DNA of 64,000 nt. Origin: Sphingomonadales bacterium. Its GTDB lineage: Bacteria; Pseudomonadota; Alphaproteobacteria; Sphingomonadales; Sphingomonadaceae. The stretch is from positions 1-64,000 of the forward strand of contig SEFZ01000001.1 in NCBI GenBank assembly GCA_004173185.1, written 5' to 3'. Made by a program: the position numbers and the translations under genes. This document shows, in pieces, positions 25,571 to 35,619 of this stretch. The stretch's first letter is position 1; each line of letters starts with the position of its first letter. The notes below the pieces were generated by a model. It saw only the letters and a list, made by a program, of their open reading frames with translations, did no database searches and was not told the DNA's origin.

Positions 25571-27079
25571 ATGCGGGATATGTTGGACGGCGTACCGCAT
25601 TTCGAGGCGTCCCGGATTGCCGCATGGCCCGCCAGAGGCCTGTTTTGGGCCAGCCTGCTCATTCCTGTGCTGCTCCTTGCCGCACAGGCCGGGATCAATG
25701 GGATCGGCGTCCCGCGGGCGGATATTGCTTCGCTTGGCTTCAGCTCGGCCGTGCCGCTGGCAGCGGCAATCGCGTGCCTCCTGCGTGGGCTGCGCTCACG
25801 GTCCGGCAGCCGAGAGCCGTGGTTCGCGCTCGCGCTGGCTATCTTCCTCTGGGCCGGTGCAATCCTGCTACAGCTTTTCGCGGCGATCTTCAGCAAGCTC
25901 AACGGCGATGCGCTTCCGGTGCTGCTGCTTTTCGTGCTCTACGGCGTGCCGATCATTTTCGTGCTGGCCAGCCCGCGCGGTGACATCTGGCCGGCACGGT
26001 TGGTTGATGGCGCGGGAGCGCTCGCGATCGGCATCACTTTCTACATTTTCCTGTCCACCATCATCGCGCCTCTCCATGGACCGATTGTCGAGGGAGGCGA
26101 GGGACACCTGACCCTCGCGGTGATGTTCGACGTCCAGAATGCCTATATCGCGCTGTTCGCCGCGATCCGCTTTTTCGCTAGCTATAGTGCCCGCGATCGC
26201 AGTTTCTTCGCGGTGCTCACGCTGTTCGGCATCGCTTATGGCGTTTGCGCGGCAATCTGGAACCACTTCCTGTTGGATACCCCGTTCGGCTCCATGGTGG
26301 AGCTGATCCTCCCGCTCGGCATGGTTCCGCTCATCGCCCTGACCGGGATGGTCCATCTGCCGGCCCGCGGCGAGACCAGGCCGTCGCGCTTTGCCCGCAT
26401 CGTACGGGCTGGTAGCCCGCTGATGTTGCCGCTCAGCCAGATTACGCTTTCCATCGCGTTGGTGCCGCGTCACCTTGTCGCCGGAATCGCCGGGCTGGTC
26501 GTGGCCCTTATCCTATATGGCGTGCGCACGGTTCTGGTGCAGATGCGCAACGCGCAGGAGGAGGAGCGCCTGCACGGCCTTTCCTCCACGGATGCGCTTA
26601 CCGGTCTAAGCAATCGCCGTATGTTCGATGAAGCGCTACGCCGCGAATGGGACCGCGCCCGGCGTTCGGGCGATGGTCTGGCGCTGATGATGATCGACAT
26701 AGATCATTTCAAGTCGCTCAACGACACGCTCGGCCATCCGGTGGGCGATGCCAGGTTGCGTGACGTGGCACAGGCAATTCGTGGCCGTACGCGCCGCGCT
26801 GCGGAGGTCGCGGCCCGCTACGGCGGAGAGGAGTTCGCCGTCATCCTGCCCGGGGTCGATCCCCAGCACGCGCTTGCGCAAGCCGAAGAGGTGCGCCTGT
26901 CGATCGAGGAACTGGCGCTGGAGTCCCCGGCGGCGCTAGGCAAAGTGACGGTCAGCATCGGCGTCGCACACGTCCTCGGCCCGCACGACGAAGACACCAG
27001 CGCCTTGGTCGCGGCGGCGGACGCAGCCCTGTACCGCGCGAAGCACGCGGGGCGAAATTGCGTGATGCTTCACGCCTGA
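25571..27079 (+). CDS. Membrane-anchored diguanylate cyclase (GGDEF)
   Basis: A 502-residue protein with seven to eight N-terminal transmembrane helices (about residues 24-310), a short coiled linker (VQMRNAQEEERLHGLSSTD) and a C-terminal GGDEF domain starting DALTGLSNRRMFDEAL. The active-site signature is GGEEF (residues 418-422), so it is probably active and makes cyclic di-GMP. The upstream I-site R-x-x-D is not obvious. No EAL domain is present. The sensory membrane part is of the 7TM/MASE type, but no exact family was recognised. An alternative ATG lies three codons downstream. Confidence 0.88.
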   Translation: MRDMLDGVPHFEASRIAAWPARGLFWASLLIPVLLLAAQAGINGIGVPRADIASLGFSSAVPLAAAIACLLRGLRSRSGSREPWFALALAIFLWAGAILLQLFAAIFSKLNGDALPVLLLFVLYGVPIIFVLASPRGDIWPARLVDGAGALAIGITFYIFLSTIIAPLHGPIVEGGEGHLTLAVMFDVQNAYIALFAAIRFFASYSARDRSFFAVLTLFGIAYGVCAAIWNHFLLDTPFGSMVELILPLGMVPLIALTGMVHLPARGETRPSRFARIVRAGSPLMLPLSQITLSIALVPRHLVAGIAGLVVALILYGVRTVLVQMRNAQEEERLHGLSSTDALTGLSNRRMFDEALRREWDRARRSGDGLALMMIDIDHFKSLNDTLGHPVGDARLRDVAQAIRGRTRRAAEVAARYGGEEFAVILPGVDPQHALAQAEEVRLSIEELALESPAALGKVTVSIGVAHVLGPHDEDTSALVAAADAALYRAKHAGRNCVMLHA

Positions 27080-27086
27080 GCGGGCG

Positions 27087-29306
27087 TTACGCCAGCCCGG
27101 CGTCCTCACCCATCAGCGCCGGGAAGAAGCCTTCATGCGCGGCGCGCAGATCGTCCAGACTGACGCAATAATCGCCTTCGTCGAGTTCGAAGATCAGGCG
27201 GTTGGCGATGGTCCGCCCGATCGGATCGGCAACCAGCCCGGCCTTGTCCGCCGCGACGAGGAAGTCGGCGAGCGATTCGTCGCGTACCGTCACCACATAC
27301 AGGCCCTGATCCTCGCCGAAGAAGCTGCCCGCCACGCCGAACGGTTGCGGCTGATCGACGATCGCCCCGATGTTCGACGCCAGCGCCATTTCCGCGAGCG
27401 TCACGCCTAGGCCGCCGTCCGACACGTCATGGCAAGCGGTGATGCAGCCACTGCCGATCGCCGAACGGACGAACGAGCCGACGCGGCGCTCCATCATCAG
27501 ATCGACCGGCGGGGGCGGACCTTCTTCGCGGCCGTGGATTTCGCGCAGCCAGATCGACTGGCCCAGATGGCCGCCGCGCTCGCCCAATGCGATGATGATG
27601 TCGCCGGTGCCCTTGAAGGCAATGGTGCAGCTCTTCGACCAGTCCTTGAGCAGCCCCACGCCGCCAATCGCGGGGGTGGGGAGGATGGCGGAGCCGCCGC
27701 CGGTGGCCTTGCTCTCATTGTAGAGCGAGACGTTGCCGGAGACGATCGGGAAGTCGAGCGCACGACAGGCTTCCGACATGCCTTCGAGGCAGCCGACAAT
27801 CTGCCCCATGATTTCAGGGCGCTGTGGGTTGGCGAAGTTCAGGCAGTTGGTGATCGCGAGCGGCGTCGCGCCGACTGCGCACAAATTGCGCCATGCCTCG
27901 GCAACGGCCTGTTTCCCGCCCTCGACCGGATCGGCGAAACAATAACGCGGGGTGCAATCGGTGGTCATCGCCAGCCCCTTTTGGGTGCCATGCACGCGCA
28001 CCACTGCCGCATCGCCGCCTGGGCGCTGCACCGTGTCGCCGCCGACCTGGCTATCATATTGCTCCCAGATCCAGCGCCGCGAAGCGATGTCGGGCGATGC
28101 CATCAGCTTGAGAAGATCCGCGGCAACGTCGGTGCTTTCGGGCACGTCAGTCAGCTCGGCGGGCTTGGGGGTGGGCACGTGCGGGCGGTCGTATAGCGGG
28201 GCTTCGTCGGCCAGCGGCGCGAGCGGAATATCGGCGACGACATCGCCCTTCCACTTCAGCACCATATGGCCGGTATCGGTCACGGTGCCGATCACCGCGA
28301 AGTCCAGTTCCCACTTCTTGAAGATCGCCTCGGCAAATGCCTCGCGGCCGGGCTTGAGCACCATGAGCATTCGCTCCTGGCTCTCGCTCAGCATCATCTC
28401 ATACGGCGTCATGCCGGTTTCGCGCTGCGGCACATCGTCCATGATCAGCTCGATGCCGACGCCGCCCTTGCTCGCCATCTCGACCGACGAGGAGGTGAGC
28501 CCAGCCGCGCCCATGTCCTGGATCGCGACGATGGCGTCGGATGCCATCAGCTCAAGGCAGGCCTCGATCAGCAGCTTTTCGGTAAAGGGGTCGCCGACCT
28601 GCACGGTCGGACGCTTCTCGTCGCTATCCTCGCCGAAATCCGCCGAAGCCATGGTCGCGCCATGGATGCCGTCGCGCCCGGTCTTGGAGCCGACATAGAC
28701 GATCGGATTGCCCACGCCGCTGGCGGCCGAATAAAAGATCTTGTCCTGATCGGCGACGCCCACCGTCATCGCGTTGACGAGGATGTTGCCGTCATAGGCC
28801 GAGTGGAAATTCACCTCGCCGCCTACCGTGGGCACGCCGACGCTATTGCCGTAGCCGCCGATGCCGTGAACCACGCCCGCGATCAGATGGCGCATCTTGG
28901 GGTGATCGGGACGGCCAAAGCGCAGCGCGTTCATGTTGGCGATCGGCCGCGCGCCCATCGTAAACACGTCGCGCAGAATCCCGCCCACGCCCGTCGCCGC
29001 GCCCTGATAGGGCTCGATGTAGCTCGGGTGGTTGTGGCTCTCCATCTTGAAGATCGCTGCCTGACCATCGCCAATATCGATCACGCCGGCATTCTCGCCG
29101 GGGCCGCAGATCACGTGCGGGGCTTCGGTGGGCAGCTTCTTCAGATGCAGCCGCGAGCTTTTATAGCTGCAATGCTCGGACCACATGACCGAGAAGATGC
29201 CGAGTTCGGTGAGGTTCGGCTCGCGCCCCATCGCGTGGAGCACGCGCTCATATTCCTCGGGGGAGAGGCCGTGCTCGGCGACGATCTGGGGGGTGATTCC
29301 GCTCAT
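27087..29306 (-). CDS. purL: Phosphoribosylformylglycinamidine synthase subunit PurL
   Basis: A 739-residue enzyme of purine synthesis that forms FGAM from FGAR and ATP with ammonia delivered by PurQ/PurS. This is the small-PurL type of alphaproteobacteria. It opens [18 protein letters not shown], has [12 protein letters not shown] near the N-terminus, [23 protein letters not shown] (ATP/Mg2+ site), and internally duplicated AIR-synthase halves, the second ending ISDGGLGV-like [11 protein letters not shown]. The C-terminus is complete. purQ and purS are outside the window. A fragment of this gene lies about 1.6 kb away. Confidence 0.97.
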   Translation of the reverse strand: MSGITPQIVAEHGLSPEEYERVLHAMGREPNLTELGIFSVMWSEHCSYKSSRLHLKKLPTEAPHVICGPGENAGVIDIGDGQAAIFKMESHNHPSYIEPYQGAATGVGGILRDVFTMGARPIANMNALRFGRPDHPKMRHLIAGVVHGIGGYGNSVGVPTVGGEVNFHSAYDGNILVNAMTVGVADQDKIFYSAASGVGNPIVYVGSKTGRDGIHGATMASADFGEDSDEKRPTVQVGDPFTEKLLIEACLELMASDAIVAIQDMGAAGLTSSSVEMASKGGVGIELIMDDVPQRETGMTPYEMMLSESQERMLMVLKPGREAFAEAIFKKWELDFAVIGTVTDTGHMVLKWKGDVVADIPLAPLADEAPLYDRPHVPTPKPAELTDVPESTDVAADLLKLMASPDIASRRWIWEQYDSQVGGDTVQRPGGDAAVVRVHGTQKGLAMTTDCTPRYCFADPVEGGKQAVAEAWRNLCAVGATPLAITNCLNFANPQRPEIMGQIVGCLEGMSEACRALDFPIVSGNVSLYNESKATGGGSAILPTPAIGGVGLLKDWSKSCTIAFKGTGDIIIALGERGGHLGQSIWLREIHGREEGPPPPVDLMMERRVGSFVRSAIGSGCITACHDVSDGGLGVTLAEMALASNIGAIVDQPQPFGVAGSFFGEDQGLYVVTVRDESLADFLVAADKAGLVADPIGRTIANRLIFELDEGDYCVSLDDLRAAHEGFFPALMGEDAGLA

Positions 29307-29423
29307 GTCTCTGGCCCATAGCGAGGGCCGCGGGGCGCGTCACCCCGAAGCTGAGGCGATCACACGGCCTTTGTGTATTTCGTTCGTAATCTTTGGGTAA
29401 GCCGTCGCCGCTAATCCGGCTCT

Positions 29424-29837
29424 ATGCCAACACTGATCCGAATGTACGAGCCGCAGGAGCCGGCCTGGCGACAGGCCACTCTCTCTGCGGAGCCGGTGCG
29501 TATCGGGGGCTGTGCGGGCCGCTGGGAATGCGATCTGTCGGATAACCGCCTGCGCTGGTCGCCCCCGATTTTCGCGCTGTTCGGCCTCGATCCCCGCACG
29601 CCGGTAGACCGCCGGGGCACCGTGGAGATGTACGATCCCGAATCGCGCAAGTTGATGGAGCGGCTTCGCACCCGCGCGATCGAAGAGCGCGGCAGCTTCA
29701 CGATGGAAGCGCAGATCCGCCGCGCGGATGGCGTGATGCGCTGGATGCGGCTGACCGCCGACATAGTCTGCCGCGATGGCCGCGCTACGCATCTCTATGG
29801 CGTGAAGCAGGATATCACGCCGGAGATGACAGGCTAA
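29424..29837 (+). CDS. Single PAS domain protein
   Basis: A 137-residue protein consisting almost only of a PAS fold of the PAS_3 type. The core W-x-x-x-L-x-x-N-x-L-R-W-S-x-x-I-F-x-L-F-G-L-D-P is followed by MEAQIRRADGVMRWMRLTADIV and the end THLYGVKQDITPE, the usual junction to an output domain. No kinase, GGDEF or HTH domain follows, so it may act as a stand-alone sensor or partner. A second ATG at 29442 is possible. It lies upstream of a split membrane-protein gene. Confidence 0.82.
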   Translation: MPTLIRMYEPQEPAWRQATLSAEPVRIGGCAGRWECDLSDNRLRWSPPIFALFGLDPRTPVDRRGTVEMYDPESRKLMERLRTRAIEERGSFTMEAQIRRADGVMRWMRLTADIVCRDGRATHLYGVKQDITPEMTG

Positions 29838-29870
29838 ATCGTCACGCCTTGCTTCCCATCTGGTGGAGCA

Positions 29871-30503
29871 ATGATAGTCATGGCGCTGATGGGATTTTTC
29901 GAGCGCCAGTTTCGGAAGCAGTTCAGGCCGGTAAGCGGTGGCTACCTGTTTCGGCACGACAGTACCGATTATTGGTTCGAGGCCGAGGAAGTGGCCGATT
30001 TCGTTGCCGAATGGCGAAAGCATTGGGCCAATCCGCTGGTTTGGGCCGCCTATCTGCTGCTCGGCATGGCCTTGCCTATATGGTTTTACTTCAACGATTT
30101 TTTTGGCTTCGCCTTCGTGCTGGGAATCGTCGCGGGCATCGCGATGCTGGTCAATCTCGTCTTTCCGTGGCGAGAGCCGCATGAAGTCGCGGCCGGACGC
30201 GCGCCGTCGGCCGAAATCCCGCAATGGCAGCCGCCGACCGGCGTTAGGGTGTTGGTTGCGTTCGGGGTAACGGCGGCCCTTGGGGCAATTGCATGGTATT
30301 CGCACAAGCCGGATCGTCCGGGGCTTAGCTCGTCCGACATCATCCCGATTTTCCTGGCGCTCCACATGGGTTGGGCTGCCATGGTCGAACTGGTCCTCTG
30401 GTTGCGCGCAAGACGGGCAACCGCCCAACCAACCACTGGAAATGGGTGGGGGACCTTCGCAGCGACGGCGCCTATTTCGCGCTTTTCGTTATCGCGACGC
30501 TGA
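29871..30503 (+). CDS. Multi-helix membrane protein, N-terminal part (probable frameshift)
   Basis: A 210-codon frame beginning MIVMALMGFFERQFRKQFRPV with a cytoplasmic region (GGYLFRHDSTDYWFEAEEVADF) and four hydrophobic helices up to LALHMGWAAMVELVLWLRARR. After about residue 182 the translation turns into low-quality sequence ending FSLSRR, while a second frame (30371-30628) takes over with more helices. The gene therefore looks frameshifted, by mutation or by a sequencing error. No family is recognised. A GGTGGAGC site precedes the ATG; MALMGFF at 29880 is an alternative start. Confidence 0.5.
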   Translation: MIVMALMGFFERQFRKQFRPVSGGYLFRHDSTDYWFEAEEVADFVAEWRKHWANPLVWAAYLLLGMALPIWFYFNDFFGFAFVLGIVAGIAMLVNLVFPWREPHEVAAGRAPSAEIPQWQPPTGVRVLVAFGVTAALGAIAWYSHKPDRPGLSSSDIIPIFLALHMGWAAMVELVLWLRARRATAQPTTGNGWGTFAATAPISRFSLSRR

Positions 30504-30628
30504 TATGGTTCTCCCCGGCCAGCGATTGGCAGGAGCGCTTATTCTCGATCGGTCTGTTGTTCGTCGTGGTGATCGCCGAGGTCTGGAAGCGACTGAAGCA
30601 AAGTCGCGACGACGAAGCCGGGGCATGA
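30371..30628 (+). CDS. Multi-helix membrane protein, C-terminal part (other frame)
   Basis: The frame continues the membrane protein above. From about 30415 it reads GNRPTNHWKWVGDLRSDG, then two helices (AYFALFVIATLIWFS and LFSIGLLFVVVIAEVWKRL) and a charged end. Its nominal start (30371) falls inside the first reading frame and has no ribosome-binding site. It is therefore unlikely to be an independent gene. Taken together, 29871-30628 would encode one protein of about 250 residues with six helices if a single base shift near 30410-30440 is corrected. Confidence 0.4.
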   Translation: MGCHGRTGPLVARKTGNRPTNHWKWVGDLRSDGAYFALFVIATLIWFSPASDWQERLFSIGLLFVVVIAEVWKRLKQSRDDEAGA

Positions 30629-30632
30629 CGGT

Positions 30633-30968
30633 CTAAAGTATCTCGCGCACCGATTCCGCAGGTCGCCCGATCCGCACGCCCTTTTCGGTCTCCACCAGGG
30701 GCCGCTCGATCAGGATCGGATCCGCCGCCATCGCCGCGAGGATCGTCTCGTCGTTCGCATCGGTCAGCGCCTTCGCGCCCGGCTCGGCCTTGCGCAGCCC
30801 CTGCATCGGTGTGAGGCCCGCGCGGTCATAAAGCCGCGCGAGTTCCTCTGCGGTCGGCGGGGTCTTGAGATATTCTACAATCTCGATCTCGGCACCGGCC
30901 TCCTGCAGGATCGCCAGCGCCTCGCGCGATTTGGAGCAACGGGGGTTGTGGTAGATCGTGGCTTTCAC
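30633..30968 (-). CDS. arsC: Arsenate reductase (glutaredoxin-dependent type)
   Basis: A 111-residue ArsC-family protein. It has the catalytic Cys11 in HNPRCSKSR, the downstream YLKTPPTAEEL segment and the C-terminal RPLVETEKGVRIGRP that carries the arginines typical of glutaredoxin-coupled arsenate reductases. It starts with GTG 4 bp after the S9 peptidase gene and is probably co-transcribed. No other ars genes are present, so its physiological substrate may not be arsenate. Confidence in the family is high, in the exact role moderate. Confidence 0.88.
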   Translation of the reverse strand: MKATIYHNPRCSKSREALAILQEAGAEIEIVEYLKTPPTAEELARLYDRAGLTPMQGLRKAEPGAKALTDANDETILAAMAADPILIERPLVETEKGVRIGRPAESVREIL

Positions 30969-30972
30969 GGTA

Positions 30973-32916
30973 TTATTTTACCTCAGGTTTCAGATATTTA
31001 TCGAACCAAGCCACCGTCCGCTGAAGCGAATCAAGCTGGTTCTCGCGCTTCTGGAAGCCATGCCCCTCGGCTGGGTAAAACACGGTCTCGACCACATTGC
31101 CCTTGGCCTTGAGGATATCGTTGACCTCCTGCGCCTGGCCGCGCGGCACGCGGATGTCGTTCTCGCCCTGAATGGTCAGCAAGGGTGCCTTGGCGTTGCG
31201 GATATAGGTCAGCGGCGAGGCGGCGTCATAGACTTTCGGATCGCTCTCGGGCGTGCCGAGCAGGCCGCGTTGATACGCCTTTAGCTGCTCGTCCTGATCG
31301 CGATACATCGTCCGCCAGTTGATGATGCCAAACCATTGGACCGCGGCGGCAAACTCATCCGGTGCGCGGCCGATCGCCATCAGCGTCATGAACCCACCAT
31401 AGCTGCCGCCAAAGATGCCCACCCGCTTGGCATCGACATAGCCGGTGGCGACAAGGAAGGTCTTGGCCGCGATGGTATCCTTCAGGTCGCCGCCGCCCAG
31501 ATCCTTGTAATTGGCGCTCTGGAATGCCTTGCCATAGCCGGTCGATCCGCGAAAATTGGGCTGGATCACGACATAGCCCCGGCTCGCAAAGGCCGTAGCG
31601 AAGCGGCTATAGCCATCGCGTGACTGGCCGGTCGGGCCGCCATGCGGCAGCACGATCGCCGGATTGCCGCCGTCGCGCTTCAAATTGGCGGGCATCGTCA
31701 CGATCGCGCTGATCAGGCTGCCGTCAAAGCTCTTATACGTGACGACCGCGGATTTGGGCAAAGTCTCGGGCAACAGGCTGGCGATCGCCAGCTGCGTCGC
31801 GGGCCGCGATGTGCCGGTGGCCAGATCATAGAGATACAGGTTGGTCGGCGAATCCGCGCCCGAATGATTGACCAGCAAGGTCCGCCCATCGGGCGAGCGC
31901 GAATCGTTGCCCGTCACATAATCCACGCCCGGCGGAAGCGACAATGCGGTCTCCGCCCCGGTGGCGAGGTCGAACGTGTAGAGCGCGCTGCGTGCATCGG
32001 CATTGGTCTCGAAGATCAGCGATTTGCCGTCCCGCGTGAACAGACTGGCGGTCTGTTCCCACGGCGTCGGCTTGAGCCATTTCCAGCGCTTCGTCGCCGT
32101 TTCGTACAGCCCCGGATGGAGCTGGCCGGTGCCTTCGTCGGTGTTGACCGCGATCCATTTGCCGTCCGGCGTAGCATCGGCGGCGGTATAGACCGTGTCC
32201 GCCTTGCCGAGCAGCTTGGTCGTCGCTCCGCTCGCGACTTCGATCCGCCAGACTTCGGCGACTTTCGAATCGACTCGGTCGCGCGTGGCGATCAGCGCCT
32301 TGCCGCCGTCGATCCAGGCGACCGGCGACCAGCCAAATTGCGGATCGCTCTCCTTGGTCAGCACACGGACCGCGCCGCTCGCGTCCATGATTGCGACGTT
32401 CGACTGGCCTTCGGACTTGAGCTTGGTCGAAAGCGCGACCAGCCCGCCGCTGGGGCCGATCAGCATGCCGCTCTCGCGACGGTCAGGCGTGTTGGTGAGA
32501 TTCTCTACCGCGCCGCCATTCACGGGCACCCGGTAAATATCGGAATATTCATTCCCGCCCACATCCTGCTGGAAATAGACGTATTTTCCGTCAGCCGAGG
32601 CGGCGAGGCCGCTCTGTGAATCGTCGGATTGGGTGAGCTGTACCGGCCAGCTACCCGCGGCGTCGGTGCGCCAGATATTCATTCGCCCGGTCAAATTGGT
32701 GGCGATGAAGATCTGCTTGCCGTCGAGGCTCCATGCCGAACTGCCAAGCGAGCGTGACGACCCGATATCCACAAGCGGCACGGCGCGGGCGCTTGGATTG
32801 GCGGGGGATTCGACGGTTTTGGGATCGGTCACCGGCCGATCGGGTGTCGCGACCTGCGCAAAAGCGGGGGCGGCAAGAAACAGAGCGACGGCGGTGGCAG
32901 TTGAAAGGCGGATCAT
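30973..32916 (-). CDS. Exported S9 family peptidase (dipeptidyl-peptidase-like)
   Basis: A 647-residue protein with a cleavable signal peptide (MIRLSTATAVALFLAAPAFAQ) and a periplasmic two-domain structure: a WD40/PD40-like propeller (about residues 55-390) and a C-terminal alpha/beta hydrolase. The catalytic Ser505 is in GGSYGG, the acid in ENDIRVP, and the His in EGHGF. This is the S9C acylaminoacyl/dipeptidyl peptidase type. The ATG at 32916 has a GGGAGAG site; the frame extends upstream to 32985 without one. It lies downstream of accC and upstream of arsC. Confidence 0.92.
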   Translation of the reverse strand: MIRLSTATAVALFLAAPAFAQVATPDRPVTDPKTVESPANPSARAVPLVDIGSSRSLGSSAWSLDGKQIFIATNLTGRMNIWRTDAAGSWPVQLTQSDDSQSGLAASADGKYVYFQQDVGGNEYSDIYRVPVNGGAVENLTNTPDRRESGMLIGPSGGLVALSTKLKSEGQSNVAIMDASGAVRVLTKESDPQFGWSPVAWIDGGKALIATRDRVDSKVAEVWRIEVASGATTKLLGKADTVYTAADATPDGKWIAVNTDEGTGQLHPGLYETATKRWKWLKPTPWEQTASLFTRDGKSLIFETNADARSALYTFDLATGAETALSLPPGVDYVTGNDSRSPDGRTLLVNHSGADSPTNLYLYDLATGTSRPATQLAIASLLPETLPKSAVVTYKSFDGSLISAIVTMPANLKRDGGNPAIVLPHGGPTGQSRDGYSRFATAFASRGYVVIQPNFRGSTGYGKAFQSANYKDLGGGDLKDTIAAKTFLVATGYVDAKRVGIFGGSYGGFMTLMAIGRAPDEFAAAVQWFGIINWRTMYRDQDEQLKAYQRGLLGTPESDPKVYDAASPLTYIRNAKAPLLTIQGENDIRVPRGQAQEVNDILKAKGNVVETVFYPAEGHGFQKRENQLDSLQRTVAWFDKYLKPEVK

Positions 32917-32988
32917 GGGTCTCTCCCTCAATCCGCCCGTCATCGCAGAGTGCGGCGAGTAGCGAAACCCACCGCGTTTCCTCACGTG

Positions 32989-34350
32989 TTACGCCGCCGG
33001 CTCGTCCTGCGCCGCCAGCCACTCCTCAAGCCACTTGATCGTATATTCGCCCTTCTGGAAATCGTCGTTCTCGATCAGCGCCTGATGCAGCGGGATCGTG
33101 GTCTTCATCCCGTCGATCACAAACTCTTCCAGCGCGCGGCGCAGGCGCCGGATCGCGCCCTGACGCGTCGTGCCATACACGATCAGCTTGGCGATCATGC
33201 TGTCGTAATAGGGCGGCACTTTATAGCCGGCATATAGCCCGCTATCGACGCGGACGTTCATGCCGCCCGGTGCGTGATAGCCCTTCACCAGGCCGGGGGA
33301 GGGCGCGAAGGTGCGCGGATCCTCGGCGTTGATGCGGCATTCGATCGCGTGCCCGCGGAACTGGATGTCCTGCTGGCGCAGCGTCAGGCCATGGCCCTCG
33401 GCAACGCGGATCTGCTCGCGGACGAGATCGAGGCCCGTGATCGCCTCGGTCACCGGATGCTCGACCTGCAGCCGGGTGTTCATCTCGATGAAGTAGAACT
33501 CGCCATTTTCCCACAGGAACTCGATCGTTCCCGCGCCGCGATAGCCCATATCGGCCATCGCCTTGGCACAGGTCTCGCCGATGCGCGCACGATCCTCTGC
33601 GCCGAGCACAGGGGAGGGGGCTTCCTCGAGCACCTTCTGGTGGCGGCGCTGAAGCGAGCAATCGCGCTCGCCCAGATGGATCGCATTGCCCTCGCCATCG
33701 CCAAACACCTGGATTTCGATGTGGCGCGGATTGCCGAGATACTTCTCAAGATACACCGTGGCGTCGCCGAACGCGGCCTTCGCCTCGCTGCCCGCCTGCT
33801 GCATCAGCGTCTCAAGCTCGTCTTCGGAAGTGCAGACCTTCATGCCGCGACCGCCGCCGCCCGAAGCCGCCTTGATGATCACCGGATAGCCGGCTTTCTT
33901 CGCGATTTCCTTGGCTTCGGCCACGTCGCTGATCGCGCCGTCCGATCCGGGGACGAGCGGCAGGCCGAGCGCGCCAGCGGTGCGCTTTGCCTCAATCTTG
34001 TCGCCCATCGTGCGAATATGCTCGGGCTTAGGCCCGACGAAGATGATGCCGTGCGCTTCGACGATCTCGGCGAACTGGGCGTTCTCCGAAAGGAAGCCAT
34101 AACCGGGGTGGATCGCATCCGCGCCCGAGATTTCAGCCGCCGAGATGATCCGCGAAATGTTCAGATAGCTCTCGGAAGCAGCCGGCGGTCCGATGCAGAT
34201 CGCCTCGTCGGCAAGCCGCACATGCATCGCATCGCTGTCAGCGGTGGAATGCACCGCGACGGTCTTGATGCCCATTTCGTGGCAGGCGCGGTGAATGCGA
34301 AGGGCAATTTCGCCGCGATTGGCAATCAGAAGCTTCTTGATCTCGGGCAA
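32989..34350 (-). CDS. accC: Acetyl-CoA carboxylase, biotin carboxylase subunit
   Basis: A 453-residue ATP-grasp enzyme that carboxylates biotin on AccB, the first half-reaction of malonyl-CoA formation. It begins [21 protein letters not shown] and contains [12 protein letters not shown], the glycine-rich ATP loop [13 protein letters not shown], and the metal and catalytic region [16 protein letters not shown]. The start codon is TTG. It follows accB by 5 bp in the conserved aroQ-accB-accC order. Confidence 0.97.
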   Translation of the reverse strand: MPEIKKLLIANRGEIALRIHRACHEMGIKTVAVHSTADSDAMHVRLADEAICIGPPAASESYLNISRIISAAEISGADAIHPGYGFLSENAQFAEIVEAHGIIFVGPKPEHIRTMGDKIEAKRTAGALGLPLVPGSDGAISDVAEAKEIAKKAGYPVIIKAASGGGGRGMKVCTSEDELETLMQQAGSEAKAAFGDATVYLEKYLGNPRHIEIQVFGDGEGNAIHLGERDCSLQRRHQKVLEEAPSPVLGAEDRARIGETCAKAMADMGYRGAGTIEFLWENGEFYFIEMNTRLQVEHPVTEAITGLDLVREQIRVAEGHGLTLRQQDIQFRGHAIECRINAEDPRTFAPSPGLVKGYHAPGGMNVRVDSGLYAGYKVPPYYDSMIAKLIVYGTTRQGAIRRLRRALEEFVIDGMKTTIPLHQALIENDDFQKGEYTIKWLEEWLAAQDEPAA

Positions 34351-34355
34351 ACGCG

Positions 34356-34835
34356 TTACTCGACCACGACGAGGGGCTGGTCATATTCGACCGGCTGGCC
34401 ATTCTCGACCAGGATCGCCTTGACCGTGCCGCCAACGGTGGCGTTGATCGGGTTCATCACCTTCATCGCTTCGATGATCACCAGCGTATCGCCAGCCGCA
34501 ACCTTGTCGCCCACGGATACGAAGTTCTTCGCTTCGGGGTTGGCCGCCAGATAAACCGTGCCGACCATCGGCGACTTGACCGCATTGGCGGCAACCGCAG
34601 CCGGAGCGGCTTCAACCAGCGCAACGCCAGGGGCCGCAGCAACAGGCGCGGGCGCATATTGCGGGGCAGCCATCATCTGCGGGGCCGCGTGCACCTTGCG
34701 CGCGACGCGAACCTTGCGATCGCCGTCCTCGACTTCGATTTCGGTCAGGTTCGTATCGTCCAGCACCGCGGCGAGCTGACGGACCAGATCGATATCGACC
34801 TGCATCGCTCCCGGGTTGTCGTTCTTTTCGGCCAT
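34356..34835 (-). CDS. accB: Acetyl-CoA carboxylase biotin carboxyl carrier protein
   Basis: A 159-residue protein with a helical N-terminus ([29 protein letters not shown]), an Ala/Pro/Val-rich flexible linker (about residues 50-80) and the biotinyl domain. The biotinylated Lys125 is in EAMKVMN, and KSPMVGTVY marks the domain start. The ATG at 34835 has a GGAAGAAGAG site. It sits 34 bp after aroQ and 5 bp before accC. Confidence 0.96.
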   Translation of the reverse strand: MAEKNDNPGAMQVDIDLVRQLAAVLDDTNLTEIEVEDGDRKVRVARKVHAAPQMMAAPQYAPAPVAAAPGVALVEAAPAAVAANAVKSPMVGTVYLAANPEAKNFVSVGDKVAAGDTLVIIEAMKVMNPINATVGGTVKAILVENGQPVEYDQPLVVVE

Positions 34836-34869
34836 TTTGACTCTTCTTCCGATGAAACCGCGCCCTCTG

Positions 34870-35310
34870 TCAGAGAGTAGCGGCCGCTTCAAGCGCAAGC
34901 GTATAGGAAAGCGCGCCGAACCCAGCGATAGTTCCGCGTGCTGCGCGACCCACGAAGCTCTCGTGGCGGAATTCCTCGCGGGTCAGCGGGTTCGACAGAT
35001 GAACCTCGATCACCGGAGTTTTGATAGACTTTATCGCATCATAGAGCGCGATGCTCGTATGCGTGAACGCGCCGGCATTGAGCAAAACCGCCTTTGCGCC
35101 GCGCGCCTGCGCCTCGTGCAGCCAGTCGACCAGATGCCCTTCATGATTCGATTGGCGCATATCGATCGTCAGATCGAGGTCGCGGCCGCGGTCTTCGAGC
35201 ATACCGGCAATGTCATCCAGCGTGTCCGAACCATAGATTTCGGGCTCGCGCGTGCCCAGCAGATTGAGGTTGGGGCCATTCAGAACGAAGATCGTATCGG
35301 CCAAAGCCAA
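34870..35310 (-). CDS. aroQ: 3-dehydroquinate dehydratase, type II
   Basis: A 146-residue type II dehydroquinase of the shikimate pathway, a dodecameric enzyme. Active-site features are [17 protein letters not shown] (Arg21 and Tyr26 of the flexible lid), [25 protein letters not shown] and [18 protein letters not shown]. The start is TTG with GAAAGG upstream. It precedes accB-accC, a common operon order in Proteobacteria. It is divergent from thiS, with 88 bp between the starts. Confidence 0.95.
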   Translation of the reverse strand: MALADTIFVLNGPNLNLLGTREPEIYGSDTLDDIAGMLEDRGRDLDLTIDMRQSNHEGHLVDWLHEAQARGAKAVLLNAGAFTHTSIALYDAIKSIKTPVIEVHLSNPLTREEFRHESFVGRAARGTIAGFGALSYTLALEAAATL

Positions 35311-35332
35311 GCCTTTCGGTTGCGAACCCAGG

Positions 35333-35362
35333 TTGCGGGTGTTGCGTGCGCCTCCCTATATG
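35333..35362 (+). promoter_or_regulatory. Possible thiS promoter
   Basis: TTGCGG (35333-35338) and TATATG (35357-35362) are separated by 18 bp in the gap between the divergent aroQ and thiS starts. The -10 matches the one proposed for secY. The leader to thiS is about 30 nt, too short for a TPP riboswitch. Confidence 0.35.
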
Positions 35363-35398
35363 AGCCGCGCGCCCCGATCAAATCGCTTAAGGAATGAC

Positions 35399-35617
35399 AT
35401 GCACACCGACGGCACCGTCTCGATCACCGTCAACGGCGAGCACAAGCGCGTAACCGCCGGGCTGACCATCGCCCAGCTCGCCGAGGAACTCGGTCTGGTG
35501 CCCGCCAAGCTGGCGGTCGAGCGCAACCTCGAAGTCGTGCCGCGCTCGACGCTTGATCAGGTGATTGTCGAGGATGGTGACGAGCTGGAGATCGTGCATT
35601 TCGTCGGCGGCGGCTGA
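35399..35617 (+). CDS. thiS: Sulphur carrier protein ThiS
   Basis: A 72-residue ubiquitin-like protein that carries sulphur as a C-terminal thiocarboxylate for thiazole synthesis. It shows the beta-grasp fold (VSITVNGEHKRV, then LTIAQLAEELGL, then VAVERN-like VERNLEVVPRS) and ends with EIVHFVGGG, the Gly-Gly tail that is adenylated. A TAAGGA site precedes the ATG. It is paired with thiG downstream, with an unusual 99-bp spacer containing a REP-like repeat. The upstream part of the frame is non-coding. Confidence 0.95.
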   Translation: MHTDGTVSITVNGEHKRVTAGLTIAQLAEELGLVPAKLAVERNLEVVPRSTLDQVIVEDGDELEIVHFVGGG

Positions 35618-35619
35618 GC

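Noticed and set aside
25520..25600. Minus-strand reading MRYAVQHIPHCYDTELKD next to the purL fragment
   Set aside because: It looks protein-like but is short, out of frame with the purL remnant, overlaps the GGDEF start, and could not be matched to a family.
28266..29321. 351-codon plus-strand frame opposite purL
   Set aside because: His/Asp/Arg-rich shadow of a certain gene.
35311..35398. TPP riboswitch before thiS
   Set aside because: The gap is only 88 bp and lacks the conserved CUGAGA and thi-box elements.
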